Positions 14,367 through 21,508 of a stretch of 27,894 nucleotides of DNA are shown one piece after another. Under the pieces are notes generated by a model. It was not told the origin of the DNA. It did not search any database and was given only the letters and a program-made list of their open reading frames with translations. Both the position numbers and the translations under genes were made by a program. Position 1 is the stretch's first letter. Every line of letters starts with the position of its first letter. Origin of the DNA: Caldilinea sp. CFX5 (GTDB lineage Bacteria > Chloroflexota > Anaerolineae > Caldilineales > Caldilineaceae); contig QWII01000125.1 of NCBI GenBank assembly GCA_021405325.1, positions 1 through 27,894 of the forward strand. The letters are read 5' to 3'.

Positions 14367-15370
14367 TGTGCATCTTCTTTTACTGGCGACTTGCCGTTCA
14401 TAGGTTTTTGTAAAGCTGATTTAACTATGCGATCAAGCACCTTCTGCTCAAACGCGGTAAAAGAATCCGTTTGTGTCGCTAGTTGTAACAACATGCCAAC
14501 CGTTTCCACATCATGAAGGTACCCGAAAAGAGCGAGCAGGCGTGTCATTGCTTCCTGGGTCGTATTAGGAAAACGTGTCAGAAGAACAATACGAATCGCA
14601 TCGATCAAGCCATCAATATGACCCTCGACCCGTCCTTCGACGCGACCCTCGACGCGACCTTCGACGCGACCCTCGACCCGTCCTTCTTCGCGCCCTTTTA
14701 TCTTACCCAGTTCCATTAATTCCTGACCGGCGCGCGTCTGTTCCAGTGGTGTTAGTTTTAACATGCGTTCTAACTCCTTATACGGAAGCTCTACAAATCG
14801 CTGCATAATGAATTTTACCAATAAATCGACCAAAACGCCATGTTGACCAGGGGCAAGTTGCGGCAACTGTTGAATGGACGCGACCCATTGTGGCCCTTCA
14901 CGTTCGACTTCTTCTATATCTGTAGTAATCAAGGGGCGGAGCACATTCAACAACGGCGAAGCGTTCGGCGCCTGGGCCAGTAACTTCGGAATAACACCGG
15001 TGATTAGCCAGCGTTTGGCATCATGTGCCAGCGGCCCCAACGTCTCTGTGCCAGGGTCATGCGCATCGTCCAGAAAGAGGATGACACATTTCCACTCCTG
15101 TTGCTTCAGATCAGCGGCCTTTTCATGATGGCGGACAATGGGGTAGAGCGCTCGCCAGTAGATATGCCGGTCGCGATAGCCCTGAAACTCGATGAAATAG
15201 TAGGGTTTGCCCGACTCCACCGGCGCGAGAAAGCCGTCCATGCGCCGTTCACTCGTTTTGAAAACCGGACTGGTGAAGCGATAGTCACAGGGTGGCTCGA
15301 TCTGGAGCAATTCAAAGAAAGCGCCGGGCGCGACTTGAAAATACTCTTGAAAAAGTTGATCGGTTTGCAT
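14363..15370 (-). CDS. DUF2887/Rpn-like PD-(D/E)XK nuclease-fold protein
   Basis: A 335-residue protein opening with the DUF2887 pattern (MQTDQLFQEYF, then FFELLQI). The nuclease-fold residues appear to be D45 (RMDGFL) and E61-F-Q63 (FIEFQGYRD), the D...ExQ version seen in Rpn/YhgA-like transposase-related proteins. At about residues 227-250 lies a run of RVEG units encoded by six 12-base repeats. A helical tail with a hydrophobic LLALFGYLHDVETV segment follows. Such proteins are often multicopy and linked to recombination, but their role is unsettled. It overlaps the htpX start by four bases. Function in this setting is unknown. Confidence 0.78.
   Translation of the reverse strand: MQTDQLFQEYFQVAPGAFFELLQIEPPCDYRFTSPVFKTSERRMDGFLAPVESGKPYYFIEFQGYRDRHIYWRALYPIVRHHEKAADLKQQEWKCVILFLDDAHDPGTETLGPLAHDAKRWLITGVIPKLLAQAPNASPLLNVLRPLITTDIEEVEREGPQWVASIQQLPQLAPGQHGVLVDLLVKFIMQRFVELPYKELERMLKLTPLEQTRAGQELMELGKIKGREEGRVEGRVEGRVEGRVEGRVEGHIDGLIDAIRIVLLTRFPNTTQEAMTRLLALFGYLHDVETVGMLLQLATQTDSFTAFEQKVLDRIVKSALQKPMNGKSPVKEDAQ
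14621..14692 (-). repeat. In-gene 12-base tandem repeat (six units) encoding RVEG
   Basis: Six consecutive 12-base units, for example ACCCTCGACGCG on the plus strand, with a few substitutions. Each encodes R-V-E-G (one unit E-E-G). As the unit is a multiple of three, copy-number changes would leave the frame open and only lengthen or shorten a charged linker. Confidence 0.9.
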
Positions 15371-15383
15371 CGGTTGCTCCAGA

Positions 15384-15452
15384 CGTGATACGTGCTGCGT
15401 GATTCGTGCCCTTCGACAGGCTCAGGGCACGAATCACGCAGCACGTATCACG
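15384..15452. repeat. Perfect 29-bp hairpin with a dispersed CTTCGACAGGCTCAGG core
   Basis: Arms 15384-15412 and 15424-15452 are perfectly complementary with an 11-base loop. The centre is the word CCTTCGACAGGCTCAGG, which I recognise as a widespread dispersed repeat whose spurious translation reads PEPVEG. It lies 17 bases after the stop of the mannonate-dehydratase-like gene and 13 bases before the ATG of the DUF2887 gene, so it covers the place where that gene's leader would be. Confidence 0.85.
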
Positions 15453-15469
15453 CAAGTTGGCAAAAGAGC

Positions 15470-16687
15470 TTACGGCCGCACAATCGACCCATCGGTGCGG
15501 CGATCTTCGGCCATGTAGAACGATTTGGCGGCACGTGCCGGATCGAGCAGCGCTTTGGCTTTGGCTTCATCAATGTCCATACCCAAACCGGGGTTGTCAT
15601 TGGCATAGAGATAGCCGCCTTCCAGGATGGCGTGACCGGGGAAGAGATCATACTCTTCCGCGCGGAAGTGATTTTCTTCCTGCACGCCAAAGCTGGAGAT
15701 ACTCAGATCGACATGCACCGCCGCCATCTGGTTGACCGGGTCGTTGTCGCCCCCTTCTTGCCAGGCGGTGCGCACGCCAAACCATTCACAGAGATGGGCA
15801 ATCTTGCGACAGTTGGTGATGCCGCCGCCTTTGGAGACGCGCACGCGCACATAGTCGATCAGCCGCTCGGTGATCAGCGGCACCCATTCGTGCGGGTTGA
15901 TAAAGAGTTCACCCATCGCTTGCGGCGTGGTGCATTGCTGACGCACCAGACGATACCAATGTACCTGTTCCGGCGAAAGTAGATCTTCCAGGAAGAAGAG
16001 GCGATAGGGTTCGAGTAATTTCGCCAGGATGACGGCGTTGGTTGGGTGCAGATGTTCATGCACATCATGCGTGAGCTTGGGGCCAAAGCCCAATTCGTTG
16101 CGCAGATGCTCGAACATTTTGGGAATGTTTTCCAGATAGGATTCGTCATCGAAGGCGCGCGTCTGACCCCAGAGATTGTTTTTGGCAAGGCGGGCATCCT
16201 TGCCGTCCAAAAAACCGCCGCCGCCGTATGGCCCCATCTGGCAGCGAATGACCTGATAGCCTTCTTCGACATAGCGGCGCACATCATCGACTAGCTCCGG
16301 CAGCGTGTCACCGGCGGCGTGGGCATAGCACATGACGGCGCTGCGGGTGGCGCCACCCAGCAGTTGGTAGACCGGCATTTTCGCCTCTTTGCCTTTGATG
16401 TCCCAGAGCGCCATGTCGATACCGGCTTGCACCGTGTTGATAATCGAGTCGTTGCGCCAGTAGCCGCTGGTGTAGATCGATTGCCAGATGTCTTCAATCT
16501 GGCTGGCGTCGCGACCGATGAGCATGGGGGCGATGGTCTCAATGGCGGTCTGCACCGTCCTGGCGCGATAGTGGTCGCTGGCCGAGCCGATGCCGTAGAG
16601 GCCGGGTTGGTCGGTCAGCACTTTGACAAAGAGCCAGGTGCCGTTGACGCGGGTGCGAATGGTTTCAATTGCGGTAATTTTTGTCAT
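15470..16687 (-). CDS. Mannonate dehydratase/RspA-like enolase-superfamily protein
   Basis: A 405-residue protein of the ManD subgroup, at the usual length. Residues recognised: R148 in VIRCQ, D208-V-H210 in THDVHEHLHP, E234 in FFLEDLLSPEQ and E260 in AMGELF. YVRVRVSKGGGIT and RTAWQEGGDNDP complete the barrel. Most ManD proteins have histidine after RTAW; here Q310 takes its place, which may alter activity. The reaction would be dehydration of a sugar acid such as D-mannonate or D-gluconate to a 2-keto-3-deoxy acid. The ATG at 16687 has GAGGAT upstream. It begins only 24 bases after the sensor-kinase stop, so the two are co-transcribed. Confidence 0.9.
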   Translation of the reverse strand: MTKITAIETIRTRVNGTWLFVKVLTDQPGLYGIGSASDHYRARTVQTAIETIAPMLIGRDASQIEDIWQSIYTSGYWRNDSIINTVQAGIDMALWDIKGKEAKMPVYQLLGGATRSAVMCYAHAAGDTLPELVDDVRRYVEEGYQVIRCQMGPYGGGGFLDGKDARLAKNNLWGQTRAFDDESYLENIPKMFEHLRNELGFGPKLTHDVHEHLHPTNAVILAKLLEPYRLFFLEDLLSPEQVHWYRLVRQQCTTPQAMGELFINPHEWVPLITERLIDYVRVRVSKGGGITNCRKIAHLCEWFGVRTAWQEGGDNDPVNQMAAVHVDLSISSFGVQEENHFRAEEYDLFPGHAILEGGYLYANDNPGLGMDIDEAKAKALLDPARAAKSFYMAEDRRTDGSIVRP

Positions 16688-16711
16688 AGCTTGGATCCTC
16701 TTGCATATTTT

Positions 16712-19021
16712 CTAGTTCAATTGTTGGCGAAGTATTTTAAGTAACGCCTCGGGGTGATAGGGTTTTTGGAGAACAGAAATTGGTTCCGCCACCCGTTCCA
16801 ACAGGTCGGTTGTGTTGAAGCCGGAGGAGAGCACCACTTTTACTTGCGGGTCGATTGCGCGCAGTTGTTGCCAGGTCTGGAGGCCATTCATGCCCAACAT
16901 GGTCAGATCGAGCAAGACCAGATCAATCTCACCGGCATGAGCCGCATAATAATTGACGCCGGCCAGCCCATCAGCAAAAGGAATGACCTTAATTTCATAG
17001 GTAGCCAGGGTTTCCGCCACGGTTTCGCGAATCTCCGGTTGATCATCGATCACCAAAACCGTGCGCGGCTTCCCTCCCATAGGTGCGCTCATGTCAGCGT
17101 CATCGTCAAGCAGCAAGGGCGCCGCTTCGACAGCTTCCGCCAGTCGCGGCAAAAGCACCTGAAACGTTGTCCCGACCCCTACCTGACTTTGGACACAGAT
17201 GCCCCCTTGATGACCGCGCACAATGCCCAAACCCGCAGCCAGGCCGAGACCGCGGCCGGTAAATTTGGTGGTAAAAAAGGGATCGAAGATCCGTTCCAGC
17301 ACCTCCGGGGCAATGCCGCTGCCGTTATCGGTGACGGTGATGAGAAGATAGGAACCAGGGGCCAGGGGTTGGGCAGTATATTGCCAAAAGTGGGCATCAT
17401 CGGCTTCGGGCTTGTCCCCAATCGTGTAACACGTTGTGCGCACCGTAATCACTTGCGCTTCAGCTTCCGCGGCATTCATGATGAGATTGGTCAGCAGTTG
17501 CTCGATCTGACCTTTGTCGATCTCCATGAATGAATCACAGGCGGTTACGTCAAAGCAAAGGCGGCAGTGGCTGCCGATGGCGCTGAGCCAGAGTTGGCGA
17601 TTGGCAGTTAGTAGTTCACTAAGTCGGCAACGAACAACTTCAAAGCGGCCTTTGCCGGAATAAGCCAACATTTTCAAAGAGAGATTAGCCGCGCGTTCGG
17701 CGGCCTCATTCACTTTGCGCAGGTTTTTTCGCGCCGGATGATCGGGTGGGAGCTTTTGCAGGGCTAATTCTGTCTGTCCCAATACGGCTACCAGCAAGTT
17801 GTTAAAGTCATGGGCGACGCCGCCGGCCAGAATGCCCAGGCTCTCCAACTTCTGCGCCTGCACGAGCGCTTTTTGGGTGCGTTCCCGTTCGGCAATCTCA
17901 TGCTGCAACTCGACATAGCGCAGTTGGTAGATCTCCGCTTCCCGTTGGGCCGCCTCCGTCTGATAGGCCACTTCCAACTGGTTGCGCATCTCCTCGGCTT
18001 CGCGATTAAAAATCGCTTCTTTCAAGCGATGAAATTCTTCATAATGAGCCAATGCTTGCTCGTAGTTTCCCTCGGCTTTATAGCTGGCGGCCAGTAGCTC
18101 ATGCGCTTCAAATTGAAACCCTTGCTGTTTGCTGCTTTGGGCAATCTCCAAGACCAACTGGGCATACGATTGCGCCAGATCCTGTTTTTGCTCCTGATAG
18201 AAGGCGCGCGCCATACTCAGGAGGGTTGCGGCTTGATCAAAGTTATTGCCAATCGCGGTTGCCAGTTGCGCGGCTTGTTTAAAGTGGTCAAAGGCGCGCT
18301 CCAGCTCACCAAGCGCCGTATACGTATTCGCCAAATTATTCAGTCCCCACATTTCAGCGGGACGTAAACCATATTGGCGGGCAAGCGCCACACTGGTAAG
18401 GCCCGCCGTCAACGCTTCGGGGTAGCGGCCCAAATCTTTGTAGCTCATGCAAAGATTGCCTAACGCGCGCGTTTCGCCATAAACATCCCCGATTTTGCGG
18501 GCAAGCGCTAAGCTTTTCTCGAAATAGTGTGCGCCTTTGGCATGGTCCCCCAGATTCACATAGAGAATGGCAAAGAGATTGTAGAGGGTCGCCTCATGCG
18601 ACGAATCACCCATTTGTTGCGCAATGGGTAGAGCTTCGACGAGGAGGGCCAGTGCTTTCGATGGGTTGCCCAGGCGCACCAAACAGATCGCCGCCACTTC
18701 CAACGCTTTACAACGGATCAGGCTCTCCTCCCCTACCCCATCCAGCGTCATCACGCTTTGCGCAAGGTGCAATGCTTCCTCGTAACGCCCTTGGTGATAC
18801 TGCAAAAATGCTAGAGTTGCCTGATGGTTCGCCCATAGGCGTTGATCATGGCCATGCATGACATTGACAAGCAACTGCCCAGCCTCGTCGAAGAGCAGAA
18901 GGGCGCGCGGTAAGTTCACATACCCAAGCATCCAGATCAATTGGTGCAGGATGTCAAGCCGTTGAGCAGGCTCGGTTGCGCTTTGTAATGTGCTTTCTAG
19001 GACTTCGATCTGCGGTGTCAT
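16712..19021 (-). CDS. Cytoplasmic hybrid sensor histidine kinase with N-terminal TPR repeats
   Basis: A 769-residue protein. Residues 1 to about 340 form tetratricopeptide repeats (for example ALGNLCMSYKDLGRYPEAL), then a coiled coil. HisKA follows with H404 in GGVAHDFNNLL and the HATPase with TNLIMNAAEA, TDNGSGI and GRGLGLAAGLG. A receiver domain follows with acidic pair D-D-Q, phosphoacceptor D705 in LVLLDLTM, S-S and K in LQKPYHP. No transmembrane segment or signal peptide is seen, so it should sense a cytoplasmic signal, probably through protein contact with the TPR array. No DNA-binding output domain is present; a separate partner is needed. It is co-transcribed with the downstream mannonate-dehydratase-like gene. 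Confidence 0.92.
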   Translation of the reverse strand: MTPQIEVLESTLQSATEPAQRLDILHQLIWMLGYVNLPRALLLFDEAGQLLVNVMHGHDQRLWANHQATLAFLQYHQGRYEEALHLAQSVMTLDGVGEESLIRCKALEVAAICLVRLGNPSKALALLVEALPIAQQMGDSSHEATLYNLFAILYVNLGDHAKGAHYFEKSLALARKIGDVYGETRALGNLCMSYKDLGRYPEALTAGLTSVALARQYGLRPAEMWGLNNLANTYTALGELERAFDHFKQAAQLATAIGNNFDQAATLLSMARAFYQEQKQDLAQSYAQLVLEIAQSSKQQGFQFEAHELLAASYKAEGNYEQALAHYEEFHRLKEAIFNREAEEMRNQLEVAYQTEAAQREAEIYQLRYVELQHEIAERERTQKALVQAQKLESLGILAGGVAHDFNNLLVAVLGQTELALQKLPPDHPARKNLRKVNEAAERAANLSLKMLAYSGKGRFEVVRCRLSELLTANRQLWLSAIGSHCRLCFDVTACDSFMEIDKGQIEQLLTNLIMNAAEAEAQVITVRTTCYTIGDKPEADDAHFWQYTAQPLAPGSYLLITVTDNGSGIAPEVLERIFDPFFTTKFTGRGLGLAAGLGIVRGHQGGICVQSQVGVGTTFQVLLPRLAEAVEAAPLLLDDDADMSAPMGGKPRTVLVIDDQPEIRETVAETLATYEIKVIPFADGLAGVNYYAAHAGEIDLVLLDLTMLGMNGLQTWQQLRAIDPQVKVVLSSGFNTTDLLERVAEPISVLQKPYHPEALLKILRQQLN

Positions 19022-19042
19022 CCAACCAACTCGTACTGAAAA

Positions 19043-19145
19043 GGTAACGATTCAGCCATCAAAGATTGCGCAGATTCCATAGATTACAGATAAGAAAATC
19101 AATCTGCGGAATCTGTGTAATCTTTAATCTGCCTGAATCGTTATC
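19043..19145. repeat. Imperfect inverted repeat of AGATT-type words
   Basis: Arms of roughly 45 bases (19043-19086 and 19099-19145) share GTAACGATTCAG, AAAGATT and CAGATTCC with small mismatches. The word CAGATTACGCAGATT is a common dispersed type. It lies upstream of the sensor kinase and 76 bases after the 2-hydroxyacid dehydrogenase stop. Across 19022-19220 I see no gene and no convincing promoter for the kinase, so read-through from the dehydrogenase is possible. Confidence 0.7.
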
Positions 19146-19220
19146 TGAAAAGTTAGAAAATGGGTAACGAGCCAGCCTGCTCCTCACCCGTTGCGGATCG
19201 GTGGGGCGCAGGTTTGCCGG

Positions 19221-20285
19221 TTACGCCGGGCTACTGCCACTGCGATTGGCTGCTGAACGGGGCGTTAAGTCAAACCAGGTCTCATGACCATGAAAGAAGC
19301 GATCCAATTCATCTACCATCAACGCAAAAAAGTGTGGGTATGGATCACCGGAGTACCAGCCAATATGCGGGCTGAGAAAGACATTGGGTAATTGGGTGAT
19401 TTCATGACCGGCGGGGATCGGTTCCGGGTCAAAGACATCCAGTCCGACAAAGATGTCCCCTTGTTTGGCGCGCGCCACCAAGGCGTCCGAATCGATGATC
19501 GGCCCGCGCGAGACGCTCACCAGCACCGCGCGCGGCCGGATTAGCCCCAGTTCACGGGCGCCGATCATGCCGCGTGTGCGTGGCGTCAGGGGGGCCAAAC
19601 AGACAATTACATCGCACTGGCTCAATACATTGTCGAGCGAGGTCTGCACAAAGCCGACCGCCTCGGCCAGTTCGCGCGGCAGGTAGGGGTCATGCACCCA
19701 GATCTCCACCTCAAAGGGGCGTAGAAATTTGATCAGCCGCCGCCCCATGTGGCCGCCGCCGATCAGACCAACGCGTTTGCCGGTCAACATACCCGGCGCA
19801 ATTTCCAAATCACCCCGATGCCAGCCATCTTCGCCGGCAATGAGTCGGCGGAATTGGGCGCCGGCGTTGCGCGTTGCCACCAGAATCAACCCCAGCGCCC
19901 ACTCGGCCACCGGATAAGAAGAGCCGTTCGTGGTGTCAACGGTACGAATCCCACGCGCCCAGATTGCCTCCAGATCCAGACGGCTGGCAAAACGGTCGCC
20001 TTCCAATTCACCAATAATGCGCAGCTTGGCGGCATTTTCTAGGACGGCCGCCGTAATCGTCGGCGCGCCGTGACAGACGACCAGACCATCAATCGCCTGG
20101 AGCCGGGCCGCCAGTTGGGCAGCGGCTTCCGGGTTAGCATTGGTATCATAAATGCCGCCGCCATCACAAGGAAACCATTGCCAATCAGCAAAAGTCTCTA
20201 AACGTTGGAGCGCTTCGGGCGGGAGATAACGGTTGCGGACATTTTCATTACAAGCAATGAGCAGTTGCGGACGTGACTGAGTCAT
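19221..20285 (-). CDS. D-2-hydroxyacid dehydrogenase (NAD-binding)
   Basis: A 354-residue enzyme of the phosphoglycerate/glyoxylate/hydroxypyruvate reductase family. The Rossmann motif is G176-G-G-H-M-G181, with acidic D199 following (VHDPYL). The catalytic triad is R260 (SVSRGPIID), E288 (DVFDPEP) and H307 (LSPHIGW). It would interconvert 2-oxo acids and D-2-hydroxy acids using NAD(P)H. With sugar-acid enzymes around, reduction of glyoxylate, hydroxypyruvate or a 2-keto acid is a reasonable guess. It is preceded by a near-consensus promoter and a palindrome in the leader. The C-terminus (RSAANRSGSSPA) extends slightly beyond the fold. Confidence 0.92.
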   Translation of the reverse strand: MTQSRPQLLIACNENVRNRYLPPEALQRLETFADWQWFPCDGGGIYDTNANPEAAAQLAARLQAIDGLVVCHGAPTITAAVLENAAKLRIIGELEGDRFASRLDLEAIWARGIRTVDTTNGSSYPVAEWALGLILVATRNAGAQFRRLIAGEDGWHRGDLEIAPGMLTGKRVGLIGGGHMGRRLIKFLRPFEVEIWVHDPYLPRELAEAVGFVQTSLDNVLSQCDVIVCLAPLTPRTRGMIGARELGLIRPRAVLVSVSRGPIIDSDALVARAKQGDIFVGLDVFDPEPIPAGHEITQLPNVFLSPHIGWYSGDPYPHFFALMVDELDRFFHGHETWFDLTPRSAANRSGSSPA

Positions 20286-20303
20286 AAGCGCGTCAACCTT
20301 ACT

Positions 20304-20318
20304 TTTCTAGTGTAGAAA
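20304..20318. promoter_or_regulatory. Leader palindrome of the 2-hydroxyacid dehydrogenase gene
   Basis: TTTCTA-GTG-TAGAAA is a perfect 6+3+6 palindrome between the promoter and the ATG at 20285. It could be an operator acting after transcription start or a small leader hairpin. Confidence 0.35.
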
Positions 20319-20338
20319 TGAGTGATTATACTTTCTCC

Positions 20339-20367
20339 ATTATCGTATGATCGTGCAATGCTGTCAA
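20339..20367 (-). promoter_or_regulatory. Near-consensus promoter of the 2-hydroxyacid dehydrogenase gene
   Basis: On the minus strand TTGACA (20367-20362), a 17-base spacer, then GATAAT (20344-20339). A second -10-like TATAAT (20330-20325) lies further downstream without a matching -35. Confidence 0.68.
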
Positions 20368-20388
20368 ACAAGATTTTGAGCGGAGAAT

Positions 20389-20474
20389 AACCACGAAGAG
20401 GCAAAGCGCACGAAGCTTTTTCATACGAGTCTACTCCGCTCGTAACCAGTCACGATCTGGCGACGAGCGAAGTA
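20389..20474. repeat. Half-copy of a dispersed repeat plus a short hairpin
   Basis: 20389-20415 resembles the left arm of the 2397-2466 repeat (AACCACGAAG..., ...GCACGAAG) but lacks a right arm. At 20432-20474 a separate imperfect hairpin pairs CGCTCGT with ACGAGCG and CCAG with CTGG. No gene is visible between 20286 and 20536. Confidence 0.6.
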
Positions 20475-20536
20475 GGTTGGTGGCCACCAAGCATTGTGTA
20501 GAGGAGAAGGGTTTAGGGTCTAGGAGAGGCGGTAAT

Positions 20537-21253
20537 TTATGCAGCTATAAGCTTATACACCCCGGCGCCAACGAGACCAACCCAATAGCCGGTAGCATAG
20601 TACAAAAAGAGCGGTTGACGACCATAACGGCGCCAGGCGCCGACGGCCACCAGCGCCAGTAGGGCGACAATATAGAGATCCAGGCCGATTTCCTCAAAGG
20701 CTAGATTTGCAAAGATGCCAAGCGCGACAAAGAGACCATTGCCGATCAGCAACCAGGTGTCACGCCGTTGCCAGCCGCCGCGATAGGGGAAGAGCGCTTG
20801 GGTGAGGAGCAAGACGAGGTTGATCAGGACAAAGCCGGCAAACCAGACCCAGTGGGAAAATTCGTCGTCGTTAAAGATGATAATGCGACAGAGCGCGCTG
20901 GTTGTCTCCTGATCGCAAAAGCGGATGTGTAGGTAGTTGGTCACTTCATGGCTGCCATAGCCGGCGCCAAAGAGATAGAGACCAATGGCAAAGAGTAAGC
21001 CAATCGCCTGATAAGCAATGCCGTTGCGTAGGCTCTGTTCATCCGCCAAAGTCTCTTTCAAGTAGTAAAAAGTCACCAGGCTGAGCAGCGGCAGGGTGAG
21101 CATGTTGTGAAAATCGACCCAGCGCAAAAACTCATTGGCAGCGACGTAGCCTAGCGTCAAGGAACTCAAGCGGTTGATAGAAAGCAAGAGGATAATGACC
21201 GTTTGGATGGTCAATAAGCTATGAATCCGGCCGAGCATCTGTACGCGTTTCAT
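20537..21253 (-). CDS. Unknown polytopic membrane protein
   Basis: A 238-residue protein that I do not recognise. It has about six hydrophobic segments, for example TIQTVIILLLSI near the start, LPLLSLVTFYYL, AIGLLFAIGLYLFGAG, FAGFVLINLVLLL, LIGNGLFVALGIF and LYIVALLALVAVG. Two cysteines (in RFCDQETTSALCR) lie in a loop and could form a disulfide outside the membrane. ATG at 21253 has AAAGGAA upstream. It follows the FAD monooxygenase on the same strand, but a hairpin and a MITE-like element lie between. No function can be suggested from sequence. Confidence 0.72.
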   Translation of the reverse strand: MKRVQMLGRIHSLLTIQTVIILLLSINRLSSLTLGYVAANEFLRWVDFHNMLTLPLLSLVTFYYLKETLADEQSLRNGIAYQAIGLLFAIGLYLFGAGYGSHEVTNYLHIRFCDQETTSALCRIIIFNDDEFSHWVWFAGFVLINLVLLLTQALFPYRGGWQRRDTWLLIGNGLFVALGIFANLAFEEIGLDLYIVALLALVAVGAWRRYGRQPLFLYYATGYWVGLVGAGVYKLIAA

Positions 21254-21285
21254 GAAAGTTCCTTTGTATATGATAAAACCACGTA

Positions 21286-21338
21286 ACTACCCTGCCGCTC
21301 CCAGCCAGTCCGTGACTGGCTGGGAGCGGCAGGGTAGT
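21286..21338. repeat. Perfect 25-bp hairpin with 3-base loop
   Basis: Arms 21286-21310 and 21314-21338 are perfectly complementary with a CGT loop. The arms are GC-rich, with no T-run after. It lies 33 bases before the unknown membrane-protein gene and 17 bases from the target duplication of the left MITE. Confidence 0.9.
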
Positions 21339-21362
21339 GGCTACGACAACCGTAAGAATTAC

Positions 21363-21499
21363 GTAGCGACTAACCCCTCCCTACCCCTCCCCTGCTAAGG
21401 GAGGGAACCGTGGTGCGGTCAACAGTTCCCTCCCTTAGCAGGGGAGCGCGCCTGGTAGGCAACCGCTTCTAGGCGCGGGAGGGGTGGCTTGGTAGTTAC
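21363..21499. mobile_element. 137-bp MITE-like element, left copy, with 8-bp target duplication
   Basis: The element starts GTAGCGACTAA and ends GGTAGTTAC; ends are imperfect inverted repeats beginning GTA(A)C. Inside are a 22-bp perfect inverted repeat (CTCCCCTGC.../...GCAGGGGAG) and a smaller CGCGCCT/AGGCGCG pair. It is flanked by AGAATTAC on both sides (21355-21362 and 21500-21507), a perfect 8-bp duplication. It is about 132/137 identical, in inverted orientation, to 22924-23060. No transposase is encoded. It ends nine bases before the stop codon of the monooxygenase gene (21511-21509). Confidence 0.88.
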
Positions 21500-21508
21500 A
21501 GAATTACC

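Noticed and set aside
14513..14808. Plus-strand frames rich in D, R and P across the DUF2887 gene
   Set aside because: These are only the reverse reading of the 12-base repeat that encodes RVEG on the minus strand.
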